A stretch of 64,000 bases of DNA, from assembly GCA_022606135.1 (NCBI GenBank), contig JABYQN010000010.1, forward strand, positions 1,240,001 through 1,304,000. The letters run 5' to 3'. The DNA comes from Fomes fomentarius. Lineage: Eukaryota; Basidiomycota; Agaricomycetes; Polyporales; Polyporaceae. The notes under the pieces are model-generated. The model had not been told where the DNA came from, did not search any database, and saw only the letters and a program-made list of their open reading frames with translations. The position numbers and the translations under genes were made by a program. How positions within the stretch are numbered: the first letter of the stretch is position 1; each line of letters starts with the position of its first letter. Of this stretch, positions 31,956 through 42,778 are shown one piece after another.

Positions 31956-34646
31956 TCACAGTGCCCAGATTTTGACGACCGAGTCCCGTCCGCCCGAGAC
32001 CATGTATCGGTCCATATACCGCAGGCGTTCGACGGGGCGCGTGTGGCCGTTAGTCATCAGCGTGGAATGTTGCATGCTCGTGCGGTTGTATATCTGGGGA
32101 ATAGAGAGACGAACATGGTAAGCACACCGTTCGGCAGCCGACGAAGATGCCCATCGGCCCCGCGAGACAAAAGTGATGACATAGATTGCAGAAGAGAAGC
32201 GTACCTTAACACCGTTCTCGCCCGTCGCCGCGACAATCTTGCGCGTGTCGAACTGCAGGGCGGTCACAGCATGATCGTACTTGAGAGTCTCGAAAATGCC
32301 GCCGGTGCGCACGTCCCATATCTACGCATGTGAACAGCAAGGACGAATGGTCATGACCAGGCACACGAAGGACGGAAGAAGACAAGACGCACCCTAATGG
32401 ACTTGTCGAGACTGCCGCTGATGATATGTAGTTCGTCAAATTGCAGGGACGTGACCGGGGCCGTGTGTCCCAGCAATGTACGATGGGGCTGGCCAGTCCG
32501 CACTATGTTCAAAGTGGGTTACTTCATTCACCAGTAGATCTGCATGCATAGACTCACTGTCCCACATCCTGACTGCCCCGTCACCGCTTCCGCTCACAAG
32601 AGCGTAGCCCCAGAACTGCACAGCGCCGACAAAGTCCTGGTACATTTCCCATGTGCCGTCAGCGTAGGGAGGCGTCGGGACCGCGAAGCTACCCGCGGCA
32701 GCCGCAGCACCAGGGAAGAGGTGAGCGGGAAGAGCATTTCCGGGCACCGCCGTTGGAGGATGCGAGATTGCCCAAAGAATGTCCATGGTCATGACACACT
32801 GCCCGGTGGTGAGGTCCCACTGTCGCATAGTCTTGTCTGACGCGCCTGTTACCTACCATAGGTATTTGCGGTTGAGCTAATGGGAAGCAAGTGGCGTACA
32901 CTGTGAAGACAGGACGTACCAGACACTCGTCCTCGAAGTACATGGCAGACACAGTCTTCGTGTGTCCTTCGAGGGCTCGGATACAAGGTCCTTCGCGCTC
33001 CACGACACTCGAGGGCCGACTGCTGTTGCTACCTCCCTGCATGATACCGTTGGTTCTCTCCTCCACGTCTTCATCCTCCTCAGCCACATCACTGAGGCTG
33101 ACCATGTCCCCAGTTTCCCATTCCTCGTCTTCATCAACACGCCGTAGATCCCAGACGCGCACAGTACCATCTTCACTACCAGTCAAGGCTATGTGATCCT
33201 CGACTTGGATGCACTTCACCGTCCCGCGGTGCCCGCGCAAGCGACCAATTTCCTCGCCAGTCAACAGGTCCCATACTCGTGGTTGCGTGTCGTCTTGACT
33301 TGCGGAGACGAGGGTGCCATAAGGTTCTGAGAAATCTAATGCCGTGATCGGAGTCAAATGACTCTCCAATGACTGACATGGCATGTAAGCCAGCGTCGAT
33401 GACCGTAAATGAAGAACAATTCACCATAAAGGCCATCCCTGGCGGCAATTCGTCATGTTCCGAGGGCAGGAATGCGGGACCTTTCCGTCTTCTTGTGCTT
33501 GGCGGTAAGTGAGCTCCACGTGAAAGACTTCGTGCAGGTTGGCTAGCAGACTCTTCAAGCTCGAGGCGTTCTCTAACCCCTTCCACTGGATTCGCTCAGT
33601 ATCATATCAGAGCATACGAGTAGGCTGGACGTACACTCGTCATCCAATTCTAAATCTTCCTCATGAAGCCTGAGGAGATCCTGTTCAAGCTTCGCTCGAA
33701 TCGCATCTAGTGCCTCGATCTTGTGCGATATCTCCTCAATCTCGTTGTTTATGAGAGCCTACAACGGAGCGTGAAGTGGAAAGCAACATATAACGGAGCA
33801 GACGGGAGCGTACCCTGCGGACGTGAAGATTCTCCTTGTCTCGCTCGATTTCGTGCGTCTGTCGGACAAGCTCTTCGGTTCCAAACGTCTTGCCCGCGCT
33901 CAAACTCTGCCTCCCTTTCCGCTTCGCCTTGACCTTCCTTCCACGTCCGTTCCGTTCTGACCGTCCAACCATTACCACGTCGTCCTCACTAGCCACACTC
34001 TCGACATCATGATCGTCATCGTCACCAAGCAACCCCCTTGCGCCCAAGCTCATCCTCTTCAGCCCTAACCGCGGCGTATCCACATTCCTCGTTTGCCGCC
34101 TCCGTATACGACTCTTCTCCGCACTCGGGATGGTCGCGTTGAACCCTCTCAGAAGCGAGACGTTCTGCGCAACGCCATCCGGATCCGGTACTTCTTGTTC
34201 CAAAAGTTCCTCCGTCGCCTCCACTATTTGCAGGTCGCGCGACGTCACCCGGCGCGAGCCGAACCCAAGTCGCAGTGGGGCGCGTCCCAATGTCGCAAAG
34301 TCGACGGCTGAGCTACCACCACCGACAGAAGCTCGAGGTCGCCCCGACACGGTCGCAGCGCCGATCATCCGAGGGGTCATAATAACCGGGGCTACTGTAA
34401 CCCAGCAACGCCAAAACCACACCTCACCACCTTAGCGCCCAACAGCTGAAGACAACACGCAGAGAGAGACGTACAGTCTGTTAGGATCTTCGCAGAGTCA
34501 TGCTTGCGGGATGTAAAGGGTGCAAGGATAGCTTTGGATACAGCATCGAACTTGCTGGAGCTGGCCGTGCTAGCTTCAGCCAGGGGCTCTGGTGGGACGC
34601 GTTTCTTGTCTTTCGAGTGGCCAGACGACTTGCTAGAGGAGGCCAT
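31956..34646 (-). CDS. MDV1: Mitochondrial division protein Mdv1/Caf4-like (WD40)
   Basis: Nine exons join to 716 residues, near the 714 of yeast Mdv1: 34646-34475, 34394-33814, 33758-33635, 33585-33425, 33372-32920, 32852-32558, 32502-32393, 32321-32205, 32093-31956. The N-terminal half is Ser/Lys-rich. Residues about 250-300 form a coiled coil ([28 protein letters not shown]), the dimerisation element. The C-terminal half is a WD40 propeller with repeats such as [54 protein letters not shown] and a final VVKIWAL. Mdv1 links the outer-membrane protein Fis1 to the dynamin Dnm1 in fission. An acidic insertion lies within the second blade region. Start ATG 34646 was taken; the frame continues upstream without an ATG. 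Confidence 0.92.
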
Positions 34647-34806
34647 GGTACTCGGTGCCCGTGAGGGCGGCAAGGAAGAGCGAGGTGTGCTCGCGGTGGT
34701 GGAGGAAGGTAAGGAGTTGGGCCCAACTTTGGCCGCTTGGCTCGCACCGCGACGCGTCCGAAGCGCTCTCTCAGGCACGTGCCGGCATCGTCACTGCGCC
34801 GAAGAC

Positions 34807-34835
34807 TCCGAGTCCGAGTCCGAGTCCGAGTCCGA
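34807..34835. repeat. Hexanucleotide tandem repeat upstream of MDV1
   Basis: Almost five units of TCCGAG lie about 160 bp upstream of the MDV1 start codon. On the minus strand a reading frame through it would give alternating Arg-Thr or Asp-Ser. It may lie in the leader or promoter. Confidence 0.8.
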
Positions 34836-34953
34836 AACACACAGGGCCGTCGGAGGAGGTGCTACAGTGGTATTGCTCGAGAGGCTATGTGGGGTATTGT
34901 GATACAGTACATCATTACATTAATCCTAGTGTATGCAACCTTCGACAACGTGC

Positions 34954-36112
34954 TCAGGGCTGGGAAGCAGTGGACCAGCCGAAGTCGAGAACCATCGCGA
35001 ACCCAAACCTCCGTAGATCGTACCCCCGACGTAACCACAACAGTCCAACTGTGGACTCCTCGGGTGTCCTGGTGGGTTTTGAATGTTCTACGGTGGCAGT
35101 CTCCATGCTGGGAGAAGGCTCTGGTGGCGTTTTATGTTCCTCTACGGAGGGCGCTGGCGATGGAGTGGCGTGGATTGACGTGGATCTGGGTCGTAGAACT
35201 TGGAAGGCTTGAAGAATATACTTCTCGGGGAGGGTAAGTTTCAAGGATGATGGCATGGTGTCGGTCGGACCAACTGGCTCTTCCTCTCCAGTGCACGCCG
35301 CCGATTCGGTAATGTCCTCCCCAGCAGCAGCCTCACACTCCGCCTTCTCTCGCGCTCGCACCTCTGCCGCCATCTCCTTCTCCAAGGTCTCCTTCAACCT
35401 GGTCACGCTGAGCTCCTCCCATTTGGTGGTGTTGAATGACGCGAAGAAGCCACTGGAAAAGTCGCACCAGCAACGGTCCGCGACAGGGATGGTGGAAGGA
35501 AATTTGTCTTGGGGAAGATCAGGGAGCATGGAGCGTAGCGCGTCTTGGAAAGTCGTTACGTTTTTTGACCACGGGCGGACGAGGGGAGTATCGATGGGAA
35601 CGGGAGGCCAGTAGCATGTTGACATGAACATGGCCGTCAGCAGAACCATGCAGTAGAAACTGATGGCAATCAGAAGGAAGTCGTCTATGCTTGGAAAAAT
35701 GCTCACCATGGCCTCGCGTGCATGGTTGTAGAGAAGAGGAACAGGAATAGGAAGTAGGGTGGCGCGATGGGTATGGGGAGAAGTACGAGTGGGAGATACC
35801 AACGCGTACACCTGTGCTGATGGTGTTAGCTTTCTTTATGCGTCTGATCTTGATACTCACCACATCGTATGTTTTTTGTGACCGAGACGATACACGTCGG
35901 AGTCGATGCAAAGAGGACGACAAAGTAAGTCTGTAGACCGTCCTAGACGCTTGTGAAGCCTGCGTCTCAGAACACGGGCGTTTATTCAAGACTCCACTAC
36001 CAATTTTCAAATCGGGACATACTTACGCGTCTAAGGAGGCGCTGGGGAAGTTCTTCTGCCTTCGAGAGCTTTCCTCCCTCGCGCCCTTTAATTCCTCTCG
36101 CGTAGAACTCAT
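34954..36112 (-). CDS. Single-pass membrane protein of unknown function
   Basis: Exons 36112-36027, 35942-35861 and 35811-34954 join to 341 residues with introns of 84 and 49 nt. The N-terminal 85 residues are basic and Ser-rich (MSSTREELKGAREESSRR, RLRRVSSRSQK). One hydrophobic helix follows near residues 100-120 (DDFLLIAISFYCMVLLTAMFM), then a Trp/Cys-containing segment (RCWCDFSSGFF), a Glu-rich helix (RLKETLEKEMAAEVRAREKAE) and a Pro/Ser/Thr tail. Topology with a basic N-terminus suggests a cytosolic N-terminus. I do not recognise a family. The start at 36112 is supported by exact phase closure over both introns and lies only about 37 bp from the divergent p23 start. Confidence 0.65.
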
Positions 36113-36149
36113 CGTCTCAGACATCCCATACGACATCCCAGAATCCAAA
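36113..36149. promoter_or_regulatory. 37-bp gap between divergent start codons
   Basis: The start codons of the membrane protein (36112, minus) and p23 (36150, plus) are separated by 37 bp if both models are right. The two transcripts must then overlap at their 5' ends or start inside each other's coding region. Confidence 0.5.
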
Positions 36150-37119
36150 ATGCCAACACACCCAGAAGTTCTATGGGCTCAGCGCAGCTCCGAGACTGAC
36201 GAGAAGAAGGTGAGCGATCCCCGCGCTTTCCAGCTTACCGCGGCGCACTGATTGCGACATTTTGGTGTGGCCTTGCAGAACGTCCTATATATCACCGTAA
36301 ACCTCCCGGATATCCAAGCCGATACCCTCGAGTACAACCTTACGCCAACAAAACTCTCCTTCAAGGCGAAGACGGGCAAGTGAGTGGCCAAGACGAATAT
36401 AGGCACTACGCGTACGCGTACTGACGCGTCTTTGTATGTCTGTAGCGCCGAAAAGGGTATCGAGGAGAAGGACTACGAGTTCTCCATTGACTTGTACGGG
36501 GAGGTTGATCCAGAGGTATGTGCATGATCCGCGGCGTCTCGTTTACTTTATGTGTACCAGCTCGTTCATGCTACGGTAACGCACAGGCTTCGTCAAAGAG
36601 CTTGACGTCGCGTTCGCTCTCCCTTCTGCTCCGCAAAAAGGAGAAGCAAGCAGAGTACTGGCCACGCCTGACCAAGGAGAAGGTCCGCAACGCGTTCATC
36701 AAGACCGACTTCTCTAAATGGGTGGACGAGGACGAGCAGGACGGTGACAACGCCGTGGTCGAAGACGACTTCGACATGGGTGGTATGGGTGGTATGGGTG
36801 GTATGCCGGATATGCGTGCCATGGGTGGTATGCCAGGTATGGGTGGTATGGGTGGTATGGGTGGTATGCCGGGTTTGGGCGGCATGGGTGGTGGTATGGG
36901 TGACATCGACTCGGTATGTCCTCCTTGATTCGCACACAGTCTGACACCGGCTTGAATGTGATACTAAATGGGGTCCGGATGCAGATGCTTAAGTCCATGG
37001 GCGCTGGCGCTGGCGCGGGCGGTTTCGATGGAGCTGGCCCCTCAGGTGCGGACGTCGAGTCCGACGATTCCGACGATGACGGGCCCCCGCCACTCGAAGA
37101 GGCGGAGCCCAAGGCATGA
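36150..37119 (+). CDS. SBA1: Hsp90 co-chaperone p23/Sba1
   Basis: Exons 36150-36209, 36279-36379, 36446-36515, 36587-36913 and 36985-37119 join to 230 residues. The CS (CHORD-Sgt1/p23) beta-sandwich covers residues about 1-115: PEVLWAQRS, NVLYITVNLPD, KLSFKAKTG, YEFSIDLYGEVDPE and the signature WPRLTKEKVRN followed by IKTDFSKWVDEDEQD. A Gly/Met repeat (GGM units) then leads to an acidic C-terminus (DVESDDSDDDGPPPLEEAE). p23 stabilises the closed ATP-bound Hsp90 dimer in the cytosol and nucleus and slows its ATPase. The GGM tract is similar to that of other fungal Sba1 proteins but long here. It is head-to-head with an unknown membrane-protein gene. Confidence 0.95.
36776..36904 (+). repeat. 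Imperfect GGT-ATG-GGT tandem repeat in p23
   Basis: A run of imperfect nonanucleotide units encoding Gly-Gly-Met, interrupted by Pro-Asp and Pro-Gly steps, forms the low-complexity linker of the p23 protein. The unit favours in-frame length changes. Confidence 0.85.
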
Positions 37120-37526
37120 TTGTCTGGCAACTCGATCTTGAAGAGGTTTTAGTAGACATATGGAAGGGACGTGCGCAGTTTACCGAACTTGATGGCTTGT
37201 AATGAACCTCACTGATGCTGCAATGTAATATCTTGTGCATTCCACGCTGTCATCGCGTCCGATCTTATAGTCCGAGACTGCAGAAAGCAGTTGCAATTGT
37301 CTGTGGCTCGCCATACTACAATAAGTTCTTGGAGCATGGACCATCGCCGGCAAACTCATATATCTCAGCTATGTATAGGTCCCACTGCACACATAGCCTG
37401 CGGCACTCCTCTCGTCCTACGCTTCCATGCGTTCTCTCATGATGACTAGCTCGCTCTCTCAGAATTGCGTCTACAACGTTTCCGCTGGCTATCGACGACA
37501 CTCTTGACCTAGAAACGGAACGCGCC
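37120..37526. other. Intergenic region upstream of the FunK1 relic
   Basis: About 400 bp. It holds the p23 3' UTR and possibly the decayed gene's leader. No gene is supported. Confidence 0.45.
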
Positions 37527-38677
37527 ATGGCACGCAATCTGCAACACATTGCAGTCACTAAGGAGTGGACTATTGGACCGATGTTAGTGCAATCCTTTCT
37601 GGATACCTTTCTTCCCGCCAGCACGGCGACTGGCAAAACTTGGCTGTCAGACATAGAAGACCTCGAGTCCCTAGCCTCGCGCGCCAAGTCTCCAGCGGAG
37701 ATTTACGAACGTCTTGTGAGTGCAAATGTGTTCGGCATGTATTCCACGCTTGAACGTGCTATTATAGTTGGCTGCTCTCAACAAGAAAACATCCACGAAG
37801 TCTCGCTGCCAGGCTTCGTATTTCAGAACATAGCGGCACGTAGCTTACATCGACGACGGCTCGGCTACATGAAACTGGAGATATGCTGCTTCTCTGCTGA
37901 CAATACGTCGGCGATCCAGAAATCTGAGATGGCCTCTCGGAACAAGTTTGGATACGCGGAGCTATTCTTCAAAGTCCAAGCAGACTCTGCTCACGACATC
38001 TACATCGATGCATTCATTACACGGTGCCGATGCCGCTACCGACACTCGTGAAACCCATGACCTCTCAGGCGACTACGACTCCAATGCTCCCTCTGATGTC
38101 GAGCCGTCTCTGATGCCTCGGAAGGACAGGATGACCTACGGTGGACATGTGGAGTTTGCCGCGCAAGTCTTCGCTCGCCAACGTCGTGTATTTCTCTTTT
38201 CCGTCACTGTCGCCGGCTCGCCTCTTGCGCTGGGATCGTTCGGGATGTATCGTCTCGGAATCCTTTGACATCACGGAGCAATTCGATCTCCTCTGCGACC
38301 TCTTGTGGCAATTTTCCCAAGCCTCGCCTGCAGAACGTGGTCACGACGTGACTGTGGAGCCAGCGCTGCCTGAAGACGAGAGTTTGTTCCACTCCCTCAT
38401 CACGGAGGCAGTAGTTCGCTCCGTCCCCTTCGACAAGTATACCCTTAGCGGCGTCGCGCTTGGAGGAGGTGCGAAGATGACGAATGCTTTCTGCAGCGAA
38501 TTTACCAGCGGGATAGCGTTTGGTAGCCGGGCGTTCAGGAAATGGCTAGATTTGAGCCTCGATATCCACTCATCTCCCGCAGCTGAGGAGGAACGGCTTC
38601 GAAACGACTTGAAACCCGACTCATGTGCGGAACGCTGGTCTGAATTCTTGCAGGAACACAACATGGAATCGGGATGA
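37527..38677 (+). pseudogene. FunK1-type protein kinase relic, catalytic core missing
   Basis: Recognisable FunK1 N-terminal blocks lie in order but in different frames: GPMLVQSFLDTFLP from ATG 37527; after a normal 52-nt intron (37716-37767) LLAALNKKTSTKSRC; then CPGFVFQN..ICCF; HVEFAAQVFARQRRVFLFSV; LLRWDRSGCIVSESFD..LLCDLLWQFSQ..RGHDVTVEPALPE. Frame changes are needed at about 37808-37812 (one base short inside a conserved CPGF block), about 38008-38016, and about 38215-38224. None has an intron to explain it. The kinase lobes expected after this N-terminal domain are absent. The frame instead runs into a short tail (GGGAKMTNAFCSEF..FRKWLDLSL) resembling the family C-terminus, then stops at 38677. 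FunK1 genes form large, fast-evolving Agaricomycete families, so decay is unsurprising. Confidence 0.75.
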
Positions 38678-39358
38678 CCGAGTCACCCATCAATTCAGAG
38701 TCCCCTACATTTCCGGCGACTCCTCTTCTTCGTCCGATGGTGGCAGTGACTCTAAGAAACCGAGTGTTCGGAAGATGATGCTTCATCGCGTCCTCTTCTC
38801 GCCATATTTCTCTTCTCCCTGCATCGCGGCTCGATCTCCTTCAGCACAACCCCTTAGACCCCATTCGTCTTCAGACGAACGTCCTTCACGTTGCCGCGAT
38901 CGCACCTCAGTGGTTCGAAAGCGAGTTAGAAGTAGCGCAGAAGATACTCAGGACATAGCAGCGCCGCACACTGCTCGAGTAATCCTTCTCCTCGTGGTCC
39001 CCTCGTGTGGCGATGTTGTGGTCACCCTTGGAGCAAGTGTCGGTCATAGCCATGCACGCTTGTGATGTTGGTCTTGAACTTCCACGATTATACGGATTGA
39101 AAAGACAATAAGAGGGAATAGGCGCGACTGTTCGTACCACGCCTCAACATCAACAAGGACCTCTTATACATCAGAATCAGGAAAAGGGTAACCAAACGAG
39201 ATTTGACTCCATGAGCTTCTCGCACTTCAACATTTCCTCTGGTAGCCTTGATCGTACAACCCTAGCGGCTGGAAGTATATAGTGGTCATTTGTATACTGA
39301 GTATGCGGGTAGATACGTAAATCGTGAGTACTTGTACAGTCACCCTTGCACCACACCC
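38678..39358. other. Region downstream of the FunK1 relic
   Basis: Plus-strand frames to about 39065 are Ser/Arg-rich (SGDSSSSSDGGSD, then Arg/Ser runs) and could be decayed C-terminal FunK1 sequence. No intact gene is supported. Confidence 0.35.
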
Positions 39359-40502
39359 TCACAGCCTAATCACAGACCAAACAAGCAGGTAGAACTTGGC
39401 TTCTGCAGAGGGGTTCAAGTCCTTCCTCTTCATCTCCACCAGTCGGGCATCAACCTTGACAGTGCCCTTCTGGAACACCTGGCCGTCCCATAGCTCCATC
39501 CAACTCTCAGGCGAGTGGCAGAACATATTGAAGCCGTGGGAGGTCGGGCGGATAGACTCGATTCTTTCCCCTTTCTCAGGACGCCCGCCGTGCACGCCGA
39601 GAATTAAGGATCCGGGCTCCGGGGAAAGCAATCCCGCGAGTGCCTTAGCGAGCTGCAGCTGCCTCTCCTCACTGAACAGGTGGAAGAACGCCGAGGCGTG
39701 GATGACGGAGACATGTCCGCGCAGAGGGTTGAGAGACGTCAGCGTGGGCAGGCTGGGGATGGGTGTCTCCGGCGGTGCCTCGAAAGGCGGCACGGCCTCG
39801 AGATGGGCGGGGTCGAAGGCGTCTCCAGCAACGAAGGGGACGGGGAAGGTCTTTGGCGTTGATTTGAAGAGCTTGTGTCCAAGTGTCCAGTACTCTGGAA
39901 CAAGTTGGAGTTGGCATTCGACACCCATTGAAGTAGGACAATATACTAACCGGGATGAAGGTCAGAGCCGATGACACCCTCCTGAGGGAAGCCGTCAGCG
40001 ATGGCCTTCCTTAAATCGTTTCCAACTGTCGACAATACGTGTTTAACCACTCGAGGCCTGTTGTATGAAGCAATCATGTACCTACAGCAGCATCCGATAT
40101 CCAGCAGAATGGCACCCTCTCGTTCCTTTCCCAATTTCAGGAGCTGCTCATACCCAGGCAGACGTGCAACCTTGAGCCTAGATGATAGCTCGTGAATAAC
40201 TACTACCCAGATAAATAATCGTACTTACACAAGGAAGGAGAAGCGGCGGATGCACGGGTACGGATGGATCTGGGCAGGCCCATTGGAGATTTAGGAACGC
40301 CTGAACAGGGAGAGTTCAGCAACTCTCGAAAATAACTTACCGCATATGCTTCGGCTTGGACCTCTAAGACGTGCTTTTTGAGCTCTTCGGCGTCCTGTAT
40401 ACCGGTCTGCGCTAACATGAACTCGAGTGTGCCATCCTCAATGGAGTACAAGTTTGCGTCCAATGGGGAGGGAGTTGTCCCGCTCGGCGTGGAATCCGTC
40501 AT
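39359..40502 (-). CDS. SAM-dependent methyltransferase, AusD-like
   Basis: Exons 40502-40341, 40269-40229, 40177-40086, 40025-39951 and 39894-39359 join to 301 residues. SAM-binding motif I is LLDIGCCFGNDLRK, split by an intron after GCC. It is followed by GFPQEGVIGSDLHPEYW (acidic loop for the ribose), STPKTFPVPFVAGDAFD, and VIHASAFFHLFSEE..LAKALAGLLSPEPGSLILGVHGG. The upstream block HPYPCIRRFSF..GYEQLLKLGKERE is typical of basidiomycete AusD-like methyltransferases, some of which act in terpenoid or polyketide pathways. Here no synthase or P450 gene is adjacent, so a secondary-metabolite role is unproved. The gene is cytosolic by sequence and looks intact. Confidence 0.88.
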
Positions 40503-42778
40503 GTTGACTAAGGATCAAATAACTGATAGGACGATGGTTGAAGATGTTCGCTTAGAGCGGACCAAACATCCAAGACGCATAAGTATGAGAGTGAGCACCA
40601 ATATCTCGGCGGTCACGGCAATGTCATCAAAGCGATGATGACATAGCACACCCTGTCCTCAACTTCTCACGCACTGAACAAGGGCACGGATACACTCCAC
40701 TGTGACCCCAGCTGGCCGAACAGTTCCGACGTGTTGTACTTAGAAGCACCAGCACGCTTGATACATATACGGCATCACTAGCAGATAGGGTAGATATGGT
40801 GGCGGGGCAACTCACCAACTCGGTCTGAGGCTGCACTGCCTGCCAGTGTCGTTGAATACTTCGCTACATGTCGCGACAACGTTCAGGTTGAACGACCTGC
40901 AGCGCTATGCAGAGTTTATCGTAGGTTTGTTAGGCCGTATGTTGGCGAAATACTTATGGGCGTTGTGGCCCGGGATAGCTGAGTTGCAAAAAGTGCTCAG
41001 TACTGCTGTGGGCGCCACGATAACTATGGAGAAGCGCAACAGTAAGAGATCGTATCCACGCGCAGGTGCACACAAGCCTAAGGGTCTCAGTGTTCGAGGT
41101 TGAAGTATGGCTCAGCCGAGTTACATAGGCTTTGGGAAATTCAGGCCCGGAGCACTCCGAAGACGGGTTCTGACACGGTTGCGTCGCCATAGGGGAAGAT
41201 GCGCCCAGAAGATGCCGGCAGTAGTGCGCGCAAGAAGTTGTTCAACTGACTGGTTGGTACGAGTCAAGGCATAGTATCAGAGCAGCATGAGATGTGCATG
41301 ACACAGTGCATACGGCAAGCACTCCCCAAGAGAAGCCAGCTTGAGTGGAAATCAACACCGTGGGAAGAACTACCTGATGTTGCTGCGGTTTGTAGCAAGT
41401 ACTGGTTCCTTGAATCCTTCGTTTCTACTGAGTTGCTCATCTGGGCGGCGGCCTAGCTTCATCGCTCTTTATTATATAGCCGACATCATCTCACTCTGTC
41501 CCAATGTTTGTCCTATACTGCGATCTCACAGATCCTGGCCGACGTTCCTACTCTACTGGATTCCCGAATTCAGATGCGCACCTACTAAGTTTAGCCACTG
41601 TGCAGAGTGCACACTTGCCCATTTGCATTCACCCCATCACCACGTCTTACACCCGCCGTTGATTCGAGTGCTGCTTGACCCTGACATTCCGAGCGCCATC
41701 GGAGCTCTCTCAGTGCGAGTGTTTTCGGAATGATTATCCGACGGTTACTACGTCGAGTACTCGGAATACCATATCACTACCGACCACCGTTAGCATTCTT
41801 CCCTACGAACATCTTCACAACAAGTGCGTGAGTTCCATCTGCGTGAGTTCCAACGATTACAGATTGCTCCTACCACTGAATGCCATATCCTCGTCGGACA
41901 GGATGTGGGACGCACCTCTGCGAAGGACCTAGCCTTATAGGACAATGATACAGAGCTCAAAATGTTGTGCCGCCAGAGGTCCCGAGGACATCTACCGACG
42001 ACGAAGTCCGATTCCGCAGACGCTTCTCCACGGCATGTGCGGCAAAAATCTACAGTGGCGTCCCTTGTGAGAGTTTATCCTCGATGTGTTCTGTATCAAG
42101 TTTGGGGCCGAATAGTCCTCATGATCCATCGCGTTCTCTATCGGCTAGTACAGGTGTGGGTTGTTGCCTGGATTGTGATATCACCGTCTGAATCAGGACC
42201 ATGTTCCAGTTCGCAGGGTATCAGGATCCTTCATACATATCATGTTTGCATTATCATCCAGTTGCTGGTAATCATGCGGACCATTGGGATTCATCTTGGG
42301 CTGTACCGGCGCGCGAGGCGGATGCAAAAATAGGTACCGAAACCATGCTGGTGGATGCGCCGACACACTCCGTGCGCGGCCACTTGAGTGGCAACCAGAT
42401 CATCCCTGTCTGCATATGATGTCCCAGATTTGGCCTTACGTCGGCATTTCCTTGTGCCTGTCGATGCCGCGCCGCCCAACCATAATCCCCGGACGGTGTC
42501 AAAGCGCTCGGCTTGTGCATCGCCATTGTTCATTCACCAATGGTCAGTGCCACCGAAGCAGATGCTTTGGTCTCAGCGTGGTATAAGAATGGTCTCTCCA
42601 AACAAGCACCGAACCTCATCCTCCTCTCCCTCCCATCACCTTGTCCTCTCTTCTGGCGATCTGGGATCGTCTTTTCTCTGAGTCTGTCGCCTTGCTCAAC
42701 GACCTAGTGTCTATCCATTCTTTACGTCCGACGTTGAACGCCGTATTGTTATAACCTCACGCACACGGCCAGACCATA
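40503..42778. other. 2.3 kb without a convincing gene
   Basis: This is the longest gene-poor stretch in the window. Open frames of 80-130 residues occur on both strands (plus 41341-41733, 41962-42333, 42284-42681), but none shows a domain, a clear start or a consistent set of splice sites. I see no inverted termini or direct repeats. The final 100 bp are the promoter of the secreted protein at 42779. Confidence 0.4.

Noticed and set aside
36040..36090. Heat-shock element in the p23 promoter
   Set aside because: GAA and TTC triplets are present but not with the required five-base periodicity, so the match is not convincing.
39408..39425. T-loop-like GGTTCAAGTCC suggesting a tRNA
   Set aside because: It lies inside the last exon of the methyltransferase, and no acceptor stem, anticodon arm or B-box spacing can be formed around it.
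2784..40502. A secondary-metabolite cluster built on the BVMO and the AusD-like methyltransferase
   Set aside because: They are about 35 kb apart with housekeeping genes between, and no synthase, P450 or terpene cyclase occurs in the window.
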